From NCBI GenBank assembly GCA_029961685.1, contig JARWKL010000007.1:806001-870000 (forward strand): 64,000 nucleotides of DNA, in the 5' to 3' direction. Source of the DNA: Aristolochia californica (taxonomy: Eukaryota; Streptophyta; Magnoliopsida; Piperales; Aristolochiaceae). This document shows, piece after piece, positions 22,703 to 33,706 of the stretch. Numbering within the stretch: position 1 is the first letter of the stretch; each line of letters opens with the position of its first letter. Below the pieces are notes generated by a model. It did not search any database. It saw only the letters and a program-made list of their open reading frames with translations, and was not told the origin of the DNA. A program made the position numbers and the translations under genes.

Positions 22703-25700
22703 ATGAGAGGCGTTGGAAGGTTTGCCGCACCTAGCGCTGCTAATAAAAAACCCCTTGTCACTTCCTCTCACTTCTCCACCTTCTCCAGCTCTGGTGGAAG
22801 AGGACGTGGCCGAGGCTCTGGAAGATCAACTGAAGATCCTGATTCCAGAGAAGATGATGCCACACCCGTTCCACCTGGTCTTGGTCATGGTCATGGCAAA
22901 CCAATGCCATCAAGCTCAATTCTCCCTTCCTTCTCGTCCTGGATGTCTGGTGTTACTACTCCTTCAGCAGGTCGAGGTCATACTCCACAAACTGATTCTG
23001 AATCTACGAGTTCCCTCTCCAAGAAGCCCATTTTTTTCCGTCGTGAGAATGACTCAGCTCAACGAGAAATGCAGTTTGTTGATTCACCACCAAATAAAGA
23101 AAGTGATGCCGTCCTTCCAATGGGTATTTCTGGTGGGGTCTCTGGTGCAGGGCGTGGAAAGCCCACTAAGAAATCAATTGTTGAGCCTAAGTCTCAAGAA
23201 GAAAACCGTCACATTCGACGTCGGCCTGTTCCTATGCAATCCAACAGGGTTGGGATTAGTGAAGCAGGATTATCACAACGATTGACCCGAGATGAGGCTG
23301 TAAAGAAGGCAGTAGAAATCTTAGGACGTGGTGGAGAAGGTGGAAGGGGAAGAGGAAGGGGGCTTAGGGGAAGAGGTGGTGGTCGAGGTAGAGGGTTTAG
23401 AGGGCGTGGTGCGCGAGGTGGTGTTGGCAGATCTGGTGATGTAGATGATGATTTTGCTACAGGACTTTACCTTGGTGATAATGCTGATGGTGAGAGGTTA
23501 GCGAAGCGTCTAGGAGAAGAGAATATGAACAAATTGACTGAGGCATTTGAAGAGATGAGCTGGAGTGTGTTGCCATCGCCAATGGATGATGCTTATTTAG
23601 ATGCTCTTCATACAAATAATTTGGTATGAGTTATTTCTTTTCTGAAAATTTTAGTTAATCTTGTGAATATGGTATTGATTTATCTTTTTTTTTAATATGT
23701 AGATAGAGTATGAACCAGAATATTTAATGGGAGACTTCGAATCTAATCCTGACATAGATGAGAAGCCTCCAATTCCTTTAAGGGATGCACTGGAAAAGAT
23801 GAAACCATTCTTAATGGAGTACGAGGGAATAAAGAGTCAAGAGGAGTGGGAGGTAGGTTCTACCTACTATGCTTTTCGTTGTTTCATGTGTGTAGTTTTT
23901 GCTGCATTTTTTTCTAGGTAAATCTTGATTTGGTGCAGTAGATGGGAGTAGAATCAGATGTTGATGTGTCATGATCTCCAAGTTAGGAAGTCTTCTTTAT
24001 GGTTAAAAATTGTTCAAGACTTATTTTTAGTGCTGTCAATGAACCAATTTAATGAAGTTTGAATCTATCACAAATTGTATGGATTTTTGAAAATATTAAT
24101 TTGAGGTTAACAACAAAGACGATTAATGTTAAAGTATGAGAAGAAATGATAAATATAGTCTAGAACTGAGAGATTTTACTTTTGAGTGCCTCGAATGTCA
24201 ATTATATGATTATTGAAATGCAATTCCTATTGGCTGGTAAGTGGCAAAAGTGGCAGGACCTCTTATGGCCCTTTGATTGGTAGTTGTTCACTCTTTTCTG
24301 TGCTGTCACATGAGTTGGAATTTATTATGTATATCTTTCTGTTATCATACTTGTTCTGTGTGGCGACATTTTTTTTCTTTGAAATGATGTGTGGCGACAT
24401 TCTTGATACTTATATTTTGTGAAATGATGTGTGGCGACATTCTTGATACTTATATTTTGTGAAATGAACTGGGAAATTGATCTTTGTTCTTTCAATCATT
24501 GGGATTTTGAAGGAACAAGGAATTATTAGAATGACTATTGGCAAGCTTAATATGAAGAGCGATTAATGTGCTTCTGTCAGAAAAAGGAAAATAAAAAAGC
24601 AACTAATGCTGCTTTCTGGAATAATGACATAATTCTGGGCCCCATGGTGGAAACTATGTAGACGGGTACGACAAATGAAGCCTCAACAAATTGATAAGAT
24701 TCACATTGCAAGTTCTGGAAAGTGCATATCATTTCGTTGTATTGGTTCAGTCCTCTTAAATACTAAAGAGATACTTTGAGCTTCATAGACTTGAATGAAG
24801 TTTGAAGTAAAGAGTTTATTGAGAAAATTAATGTGATAAATGTAAGAGAAGAGTAGAATGGGAGGGAGAAGGATGGGTGCAATATGTTAATTAACTTAAA
24901 AGGAAGTCACTATACTCCTTATCATTATAAGGACAGAAACAACTAAGGGGGCATAAGACAGGAAAAGTATATATATGTGTGTGCGTATATATATATATAT
25001 ATTATACATCAATGTTTACACTCACATGGCCATTGAGCCAAAGGCCCAATTCACAAGAAGCATATTCTTTTAGTACTTTGTATATGTTCTCATAGTTTAC
25101 TCTTCCTAGCATGAAGCCTTTATCTTGGGCAAACTCAAATGAGTTTTGTTTCTTGATGGAAAAGAGCGGGAAGTGCTTACCTATGCTACAATTGCTCAAA
25201 ACTCTTCAATCGAACTACTATTTGTAGGTTTTGGGCTTAGATTGCATCTAGCTAAAGTTGACTTCTAATGTTCCTGAGGGCATGGCTACTTGTGAATAAT
25301 GTAAGACCTCACTGAATGCTCTTTGTTAAAATACAAGTCCAGGGGTATTTTGTTCTTTTCCCATATTTTCCACATAACATTTTTCTCTTATAGTATGACT
25401 ATTAAATAGAAAATATCTTATTTTATCTGTAGTTAAATTTTCATTCAATTTAGACATGTATTTTAGGAGATGCATAATTTTGAGTATTAAGAGGCATTTT
25501 TGTCCTTTTGTAAAATTTCACTTAAACCCTGATTATAAAGAAGCTGGATCGGCCTTTCTGGCTCAAATCCCTAGGCAGCAAAGTTGCTCCTTTTCCAAAA
25601 AATTTTTCCCTTTTTTATTCTCTCCCCAAATCACATATTTTTTCATGGTATCAGAGCAGTAACGCAAGTCTTGAGTTGGAGTGCTAAAATACAAGTCCAG

Positions 25701-27555
25701 GGGTATTTTGGTCTTTTCCCATATTTTCCACGTTACATTTTTCTCTTATAGTACGACTATTAGATAGAGAATGCCTTATTTTATCTCATCTTAAATTTTC
25801 ATTCAATTTAGACATTTATTTTAGGAGACATGTAATTTTGAGTATTGAGGGGCATTTTTGTTCTTTTGTAAATTTTCACTTAAACCCTGATTATAAAGAA
25901 GCTGGACGGCCTTTCTGGCTTGAATCCCAAGGCAGCAGAGATGCTTCTCTTCCAAAACTCCTTTTCCTCCTCTATTCTCTCCCCAAATCACATATTTTTC
26001 ACTTTCTATACCGGCTTTTGCAGGAAAAAGGTTGTTTGATGTAATTGGCCTACTTTAGTTTGACTCCTTTTTGAAAATGGGTTTGAATACGAAAAGTTTG
26101 ATTGAAACTTATATGTCTAGCTGAGTTACCTTTTTTTTGTTTTTTTTTTTTTTTGTGAATGTTGATTACAACACACAAAAACTCTAGTTGAGTTATCAAT
26201 TCTTTTATTATCTGTAACAATTAATAGTGTTTCTTGATGATGTGTTTCCAGGGGAAAAAAATCAAAATGAGGGTGAATGAAACACTTGAATAATGAAAAG
26301 AGAAAAATTATTTTTGAAAGATTCCACACTTATCAATCTTTTGTTGTAGGCACACTTATCCACACTTACGAATCTTAATGTCTAAGATGCCATTTTCTGT
26401 TATTTTTGTTGTTCAGACCTTGACTGTGTATCATATGGGTCCAATATGGTTTGACCAGTAATAGACATGCACAGTCTGTTCCTGTCATTTCAGAATTCAA
26501 TAACATATTACCCTATATACACTTTGTATCAGCAATACAGTGAACCATTGCTCAGATCTTGGAAACTGAAGTATTAATTGCAGTTTTGAAGAAAATTTTC
26601 TTTTATTTTTTATGATACAGAAAAAAGATTCTTTGTGAAATATTGAAAAAGAAAAAAAAATTGGAAGAAGAAAGTGAGAAAGAGAAGAAGTAGAAGAGAG
26701 AGGAGGAGAAGACGTTGAAGAACACTTACTGGTTAGGGGAAAGGCTGACCCCTAACCTCTTTATATTTGCTTTAAGTAATTAGAAGAGGAAAGGACAGAA
26801 ATGCCCCTACTCTAGCTCTCCCTCTTACAGCCACCAACAGTAATTAAACGAAGTAAAAATTTCATTGTTGAATACTTCTAATTCACCTCTATCTAACTAT
26901 AACTTTAGAACACAATATCCTAAAATGAAATTACCCAAATATTCCTGACCTTTAACATTCTTATATCTCTAAAAAAAATATATCAGGTAGTCATTATATG
27001 CAATTACTGATTGCAGAGTTTATCCATTATGGAGAAGTGTCTGGAACTCAATATCTTGCATTTGTGTTTGAAACTTCATATTCCACTTGATTCTGCTATA
27101 AAAATGTTTTGCATATTAGTGATTCACATAATAATTATTTGGACTAATCTCTCTCTCTCTCTCTCTCTCTTTATCTCTCTCTGAGTTTGTTCCTTTTAAG
27201 CAATCGTGATTTAACACCTGGTTTTTCTTTGAAATCTTTGTACAAGGTCTTATTGTTTGGAGTTTGAGGTTCAAAGAAATGTAGAGTGTTGCTATCTGCT
27301 TTTTTTGGATTCACAATGAGATTTTATCTCAGGCACAAGAAGCCTTTTCTTTTGTTGAAATACTATGCTAGATGATCAGTCAAGGGCTCACCATTTTTTG
27401 TTATTTCTGTATAATTTATTTTCAATGACTGTTTTTACCTTTAAGTGAGTAAGTCTGGAGTATTTGAGTTCATTGTAGTTACTACCTTTTAATAGTGACT
27501 TAGGGAAAGAGATCTCATTATGCTCGATCCACCTTTCTGATCTCTCTCTCGCAGC

Positions 27556-27617
<62 letters not shown>

Positions 27618-30457
27618 GAGTAATAGGATTTCATGGGGTTAATGTAGAAAGTTGATGGGTTTGATACTTGTGAAGTTGGGTCCAAGGCCTATCCCAGCCT
27701 ATCCCAAAATGATTAGCCATTTTAGGAAACCTCTTTCCCAACTAATAAACTCAACATATTTGTTTTCACTAATCCATGTGGGACTATTCCTTAACATTCC
27801 TCCTCACATGTAGGCCCTCTGGGCTCTTACGTGTAGATAATTTGGGTGGAGGCCCACATACAAGAACCTGCTCTGATACCATGTGAAGTTGGGTCCAAGG
27901 CCTATCCCAAAATGATTAGTCATTTTAGGAAACCTCTTTCCCAACTAATAAACTCAACATATTTGTTTTCATTAATCCATGTGGGACTATTCCTTAACAA
28001 TACTGACTTTAGAAACTTTCAGAGAAGTCCAAAGTATAGGTCAATGAACACCCTCATTTGCCAAATATCTGGCTTCATGTTGGTCTCTATCACTTGGACT
28101 GACAGTTACTGAGAGAGTGATTTCTATTGATGATTTATTCAATTTGAAGGTTAAAACAGTTTCAAGCTTCTCAAACAGTATGAGGTGGAGAAAGCTATGT
28201 CAAACTATCTCTTTCCACCAGATCCAAAGCCGATTTAACTGATCTGACAACATGTTAGTCTAACTATTTGAAGCTAAGAGAATTTCATTCAATGCTCCAA
28301 CTATATGCCATGCCTGTGACCATAATGAGTGGATCAAGCTTTGTGGTTTGTTTAAGCTGCATATCTCTTACCTGATTTAAATGATACATTTTCATCTGTC
28401 CAGCTTGCTCCTAAGTTATTTTGTATACTTTGTATCATACCTCAATAATTGCTGCTGTTTTCTATATTGTCATCTTGTTTTGTTAATTTTCACAAATTGC
28501 AGGCAGAGGGAGAGGAAGTCATGCTGGTTCTTAGTTATTTGTTTGACCAGTAGCCATTTATCTCCTCTTAACTTCATTGACAGTTTATGTTTGTTGCTTT
28601 TTGGTTCTTTGTGTTTTTCCCCCTTCTTCAAGTAGTTGCAGATAAGATTCTTGCCTTGGAAATAGATTCTTTTGTGGTGGACCTGGCACTTTCCAAATGG
28701 TTTCTAGTGATCACCTCTCTTTTTTACTTTAGCAAGATAAATGAGTCTTCAACTAGGCACTACCTTTCACCAGGAGTTGGAGTTAGATATTTTTTGAAGC
28801 TGATTACTTACAGCTTCTGGGTCTTGTGAAGAGTGACCTCTTCCTATGTGTCTGTGCTTAATTTACTTGATGATACTGCCTGAGAGGCTTTATGACTAGA
28901 GACACCATGGTATTTATATCATTTTAACATCATTGTCTGTGTGCATGCTGAGGAATTTTCTTCATACTAAACCATAATATATGTCTCTCTACCAGGAAAT
29001 CATTGAAGAATTAATGGAAAGGTTACCTGTTTTCCAAGAACTTATTGATTATTATAGTGGTCCGGATAGAGTAACAGCGAAGGAACAGCAAGAGGTGCTG
29101 GCACAAATGGCAAACAGTATTCCTGCTCATGTACCTTCTTCTGTTAAGAGATTCACCGACCGTGCTGTTCTTTCCCTTCAGGTTATTATCTTTATATTTA
29201 TGGCTTTTTTGTTCTTAATTTTCATCCATGCCATTTTGTTTAGGATATTTTTGTTCAACAACTATTGAATTGCTCAGAATCCTAGAAAGAGTGAGTCTTT
29301 TATTAAAAAAGTTTGCAGCTTTGAGTGCGAGTTATTTGTTGTTGTTTGCTAATTGCTAGTCACCTTTTATGCATCTTCACGCTTTTTCTATTTTGTCCTC
29401 TAAAATCTCTTATGAGAATTTATATTGATAGCTGTTTTGATAAAATTTATGTTAGTAGCAGCCTCCATCGTGAAATTTGCCATTTGCTGTGCTTTTTTTT
29501 ACCTTTCCTTTACTCCTCATTATGTGGTACAGTCATGCCCATTATTTAGAATGAATTGTCACATCTGGTCCTGAATTAATAACTACTAGCTTGACGTGGT
29601 TTCCTGAAAAAAATAGGTTTTTTTTAGAATGACTAGTGTGCCCCCTCTTAACCTCTAAACCCATCTAAACTGTAACTTACTGTTAGCACAGTGCTAGTTT
29701 AGTCTTCAACATACTATATTGTTACAATTTTAATCTATTATCTTATTAACCTTTAACATAATATTATGTTAAATACGTTGAAGAATTATAATATATTGTC
29801 AGTAAAATCCAAATTGAACCTTGTGTTATGTAACCTAGTTTTATGCAAGCCTAGAACTTGGAAAGGTTATACCCTTCAATAAAGTGTTATACTAGGCTGT
29901 ATTCAAATATTATAATACTGTATTGTAACTTACTGTTAACATAGTGGCAAGTTAGTTCTTAACGTAGTGTTGAGTTAGAGTTGACCACAGTGTAACACTA
30001 ATCTTTAACATAATACTATAAGGTAGTTTTTTACTATGACAGTACGGTGGAACCTAAACAGGGGCATTCTAATCATTCTAGGAAACTTCCTAGAATATAA
30101 GCTAAGTTATTATGCTGCTGAATTTCATATAAAAAGGTTTCTTATTGAAAAAACGGATAACTGATCAGTAAAATTTCCGGACAAGACAAGAAAAACTGGA
30201 TGTGGTTGTTCTGCATATCTTTTTACTGTTTGGTTTTGGCTGGATCAGCTCAGATTCGTAAAATATCGGATATTGTTGGTGGGCAATCACTCTCTTGTTT
30301 TCTCTCTGTGGGATTTTAAGTTTTAACACATTTTATGCTTGTCAACCTGATCACTTTCCTGAAATTTATGATGCAGAGCAACCCGGGAATGGGGTGGGAC
30401 AAGAAATACCAGTTCATGGACAAGCTAGCACACGAAGTTCGCCAGTGTTACAAATAG
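22703..30457 (+). CDS. mS35-like (mitochondrial ribosomal S24/S35 family) glycine-rich protein
   Basis: Four coding exons, all phase 0: 22703-23623, 23703-23852, 28996-29181, 30377-30457; 445 aa. The start ATG (MRGVGRFAAPS) follows a likely acceptor. The basic, Ser-rich N-terminus (about 1-35) looks like a mitochondrial presequence. A PPGLGHGHGKP motif is near 65-75 and a Gly/Arg-rich GRGRGRG domain near 210-250. The conserved C-terminal half (about 255-445) includes EYEPEYLMGDF, KPPIPLRDALEKMKPF, YYSGPDRVTAK, SVKRFTDRAVLSLQ and a QFMDKL end. From memory this matches plant proteins annotated mitochondrial ribosomal S24/S35; a role in the small mitoribosomal subunit is inferred. All junctions are GT-AG. 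Intron 2 (5143 bp) has grown by transposon insertion, against 79 bp for intron 1. Family assignment is fairly sure, function less so. Confidence 0.8.
23853..25323 (+). other. Intron 2, first part, with a 40-bp perfect duplication
   Basis: Non-coding. A perfect 40-bp tandem duplication (GAAATGATGTGTGGCGACAT...) occupies 24381-24420 and 24421-24460. A TA/TG microsatellite lies at about 24968-25005. No gene is seen. Confidence 0.7.
25324..26001 (+). mobile_element. Miniature LTR element, 36-bp interior
   Basis: LTR 25324-25645 (322 bp, TGTTAAAATACAAG to TTTTTTCA) and LTR 25682-26001 (320 bp, TGCTAAAATACAAG to ATTTTTCA), direct repeats of high similarity. Between them are only 36 bases beginning exactly with TGGTATCAGAGC (25646-25657), a perfect primer-binding site. 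A weak purine tract GAGTTGGAG precedes the second LTR. This is a TRIM-type or deleted non-autonomous element. Flanks are CTCTT and CTTTC, not a clean target duplication. It sits in intron 2 of the mS35-like gene, sense orientation. Confidence 0.85.
26640..27010 (-). repeat. Possible solo LTR-like sequence
   Basis: A GA-rich block (about 26640-26720), then a TATA-like CTTTATATTTG near 26759 and a short AATGCCCC stretch. This resembles the order of features in the E2 LTRs (GA-rich block, TATTTATAG, AATGCCC). There are no clear ends or duplication. Low confidence. Confidence 0.25.
27147..27616. repeat. CT and CT/CA microsatellites in intron 2
   Basis: A (CT)n run lies at about 27149-27172 and a compound (CT)n(CA)n run at about 27557-27615. 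Such runs are length-variable and could serve as markers. No gene is seen between them. Confidence 0.9.
27664..28004 (-). mobile_element. TRIM copy A (minus orientation) with ATACT duplication
   Basis: Direct repeats 27669-27796 (128 bp) and 27882-27999 (118 bp), each TGTGAAGTTGGG...CCTTAACA on the plus strand; the first has an extra 10-bp CCTATCCCAG unit. Read on the minus strand the order is LTR (TGTTAAGG...CTTCACA), PBS TGGTATCAGAGC (27881-27870), an 85-bp interior, LTR. A perfect ATACT duplication lies at 27664-27668 and 28000-28004. It has no coding capacity. It lies antisense within intron 2 of the mS35-like gene. Its sister copy is at 34359-34680. Confidence 0.95.
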
Positions 30458-31259
30458 AAAATCAGTGTCTGGTTCTTGTGCAAAATATCCAAGGTTTTAT
30501 GTGATACTTGGGAAGGCTTTCTGAATTTCAGGAAAATACAGTCCCTGAATTTTCAACCGAATACCAAATATAATAAGAGATTCTATCATCTTATAGGTCT
30601 TTGTTCACTTGCAATGGCTTAGAGTTTTGCAGAATTTAGGTTTTTTCTTCTGCCTCTGAGGTAAACTACTCAGGTGGATTTTTTTTCTTTTTCTTTTGAG
30701 TTTATTGAAGAGAAGCAAAACTTTCGGATGTATGTTGTTTCTGACATTTGGTTCACAAGTTCCCTCCAAGCTGAAACTGAAGTGCATCATTTCATATGCT
30801 GCCACTTAATTGATTCTCCAAAAGCATTCATAGATTTGGACAGATAAATTGGAGATTTGCATCAGGATGTTGTGCCACAAGGACGTGTCTTATGAGGTGA
30901 AAGCAAAAGTTTCAAGGAATTTTTACTGAGATTATTGAGTTTTAGGCAATGTATGATGACCGGTCTCCCATTCAGAGAGGTCACTGAGTCTGGTTGAACC
31001 AGGTTAACTGGTTTCGACTGTTTGGTGTCATTTTTATTTTAAATATAATATTTGTTGAAATAGAAAATCTGGTTAGGGTAGAAATCTCTCTCATTTTTCA
31101 GGAACAGAGAAGGGAACATAAACTTGCTCCTCCCTCTTGCTGATGAGTGGGGAAGGTAGGGGAGCTTCCTGTCGGTAAAGGATTTGCCGACCTCCATTTT
31201 GTTGATGTGGTGTGGTGTCGACTCTTGACTAGAATGGCACAACAGAGAAATTCCTCATG
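30458..31259 (+). other. 3' UTR and downstream of the mS35-like gene
   Basis: Non-coding. The 3' UTR probably ends somewhere in 30560-30830, where AT-rich motifs such as CCAAATATAATAAG (about 30566) are present. No gene is seen in the rest. Confidence 0.5.
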
Positions 31260-32500
31260 TTCAACTCTTTCCTAACAGGTTTTGCAAGGTGGAACACTTT
31301 TTCTCTCTAAACCACTTTTTGAAAGTGAATTTTTAAGATAAAACTTTGTGGCTTGAATATATGTCAATAAATACTCATACTTCTCTTTACTCATGGTTTG
31401 ATGGGGGTATTTATAGCTTCCCCAACTTAAATTAGCTATTATTATTCTTGTTGGTGAAAATCAGACCGTTGATTGAGAGATCTTTGGTAAGTGATTGATT
31501 GATCAATCGATTAAAACATTTACTTTTTTGTGAGACAGTGATTTATTGATTGATCAATATGTTACCATTGTTTCAAAAAAGTTTAGTTGATTGATCATTG
31601 CCCATGGCTAATCGATCAATTGATATTCTTTTTGGCTGTGCAATGCAAATATGATTAATTAGTATATTTTTATTTAGTTGATAATGCTTGAAGTCCCCTA
31701 GCAAGGTTTTGATTAATCAATCAATTTGGTGCGATGATCGATCATGCCATCATATTTCAACTTACCTGGACAGTTATGATCAATCAATCTTTGTTGGATG
31801 ACATTATTGAAATTTTTTTGGGAACTATGTCTAATTTTGTAAACTGAAGAATGTAAATGGCATCAAACAAAGGTGGGTACCATAAACAATTGATAGGGCT
31901 GAGGCAACCCATAAAATCATTGGTCAAACAAACTTGGATGTCCAAAACAACTAGTGGAACAAGTGTTTTCTCAAATGGACCCTACTTGAATGGGATTTTT
32001 AAACGATAATCTTTTTTATTTTGTAGGGTTGTCTCCGAGACAAGACACCAAAGAAGGTATGGATTTGGATAGTGGGTGTTTGTCACACATGACCAATGAT
32101 AAGAAGAAATTTGTAGAACTTACACTAAAAGACGGGGGTAGTTCTAACTCTTTCATAGTAGATGTTTATTATGTTGAAGGGTTGATTCATGATTTACTTA
32201 GTATTAATTAATTTCGTGATAAAAAAAAGAAAATATCATTTGAAAAGGACAAATACGTAGTAAAGAATGAAAATGATGAAACCTTGTTAGAGAGGTAAAT
32301 GTTATTGATTTATCATCTACAAGTGTAATTTGTTTGGGTGAAAACATAAATGAATCTTGGTTAGAGCACATGAGGTTAACACATAGGATTATACTCTTTG
32401 AATAAATTACAAAATAAAAGCTTAGTAAGAGGACTATCAAATTTTAGGTTTATAAGAGCAATACTTGGTGATGTTTACCAACTTGGAAAGCAACACAAAA
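31260..32500 (+). pseudogene. SIRE-like copia fragment: protease and pre-integrase
   Basis: GATCAATCGATT-type words (31480-31800) precede a broken frame with the copia protease motif LDSGCLSHMT (about 32067-32097). It is followed by VDVYYVEGLIHDLLSIN, a stop, then KKISFEKDKYVVKNENDE. The last part matches the remnant at 1420-1520 (KVSFEKDKCLIKNENDE), so both come from one family in opposite orientation. Gag, integrase and RT are missing. Confidence 0.75.
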
Positions 32501-33560
32501 ATTCGTTGAAGTAACCCTATGGCAATGTCAAGTTGGGTTGGGGTTTGGGTTTTGGAACATCCATCTTCGTACTACTATCACATCCCTACTTAGTTTATAA
32601 ATTATAAATAAAATAGAAATATGTGCATTATTTACTATGATGTAATATAAAACATCAAAATGTGCATATGAAAACACATATCAAAATTTGAAGGACCCGA
32701 TATAATATAAAAATATTTAAAATACCAAATAAATATATAATGATTAATTAAGTATTAAAATATAATAAATTATATATATGAATGTCCATATCATACCAAA
32801 TATAGAATATATTAAATCAAAATGTTATACTTTTATGTATTTAATATAAACCCTAAACCTTAAACCCTAAAATCTATATAAAATAACAACCATGATATAT
32901 CATAAACAACATATTTTTCATAAAATGAGGGACAACAATTTTATTTATATTATATAATAATCTAAAATAAATTTATTAATTTATATTAAATATAGCAAGG
33001 TTGAAGCCTTGAGGAAGAAGGGGAGAGGAGATGCCCCCACCCCTACCCTTTGTCAATGCAATAGAGTGAGGGCAGGGGACAGGGATGCCACTGCCCCATC
33101 TCTCCTTCTCCTAGGACGGTAATGAAACCCCACACGAGGAAGAAAGGAGAGGAAGGGTTGGGGGCCACTAGCCTCCTCTCCCCTTTCTTCCTCATTCCAA
33201 CTAAAAAAATGGCATCCATTTGCGGGACCTTGCCACATTTGCCACATTGGTGGTGAAGGAAGGAAGGCTAACATAGCTGAAAATATCTCCTAGAAAATAG
33301 GCTAACATTTTTAGATAAATGTTTTTAGGCAAATATACCTTTTCAATAAATGAATAAGCAATATAAATCAATTTCCACCTTAAAGATAGTTTTTAACAAT
33401 TTGTTATAAAAAATGAGCTGTTTTTGCATTTTGTTATAAAAAAATGAGCTTCTTGCTGTCTTCTGATATTAATGTCTCCGAATTTTTTATTCCGAGGCGC
33501 TTGAAAGAAGGAACGTAGAGGAGCATTTTAAAAATCCGCACTGCCGTAAATCTCTGACTC
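32501..33560. other. Intergenic between copia fragment and LIM gene
   Basis: Very AT-rich from 32580 to 32990, then a GC-rich island-like block at 33000-33250 with G-runs and C-runs (AGATGCCCCCACCCC). A similarly composed block occurs at 62120-62230; whether they are homologous could not be decided. No gene is supported; the ORF at 33053-33274 is probably chance. Confidence 0.45.
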
Positions 33561-33706
33561 TCTGCTGCTCTGACCTGGCTTACAGACAGGCGCTCCTTCG
33601 TCTCGTTCTCTTTCTTTACGTTGTCTTCTCCACCTCTTTCCTCATTTAGTCTCCTCTGTCTCTCTCACTTTTTCCTTCTACCAATTCCTTCTCTGTACCG
33701 CGGAAG

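Noticed and set aside
22713..23285. 190-aa ORF within exon 1 of the mS35-like gene
   Set aside because: It is an alternate frame of a conserved coding exon.
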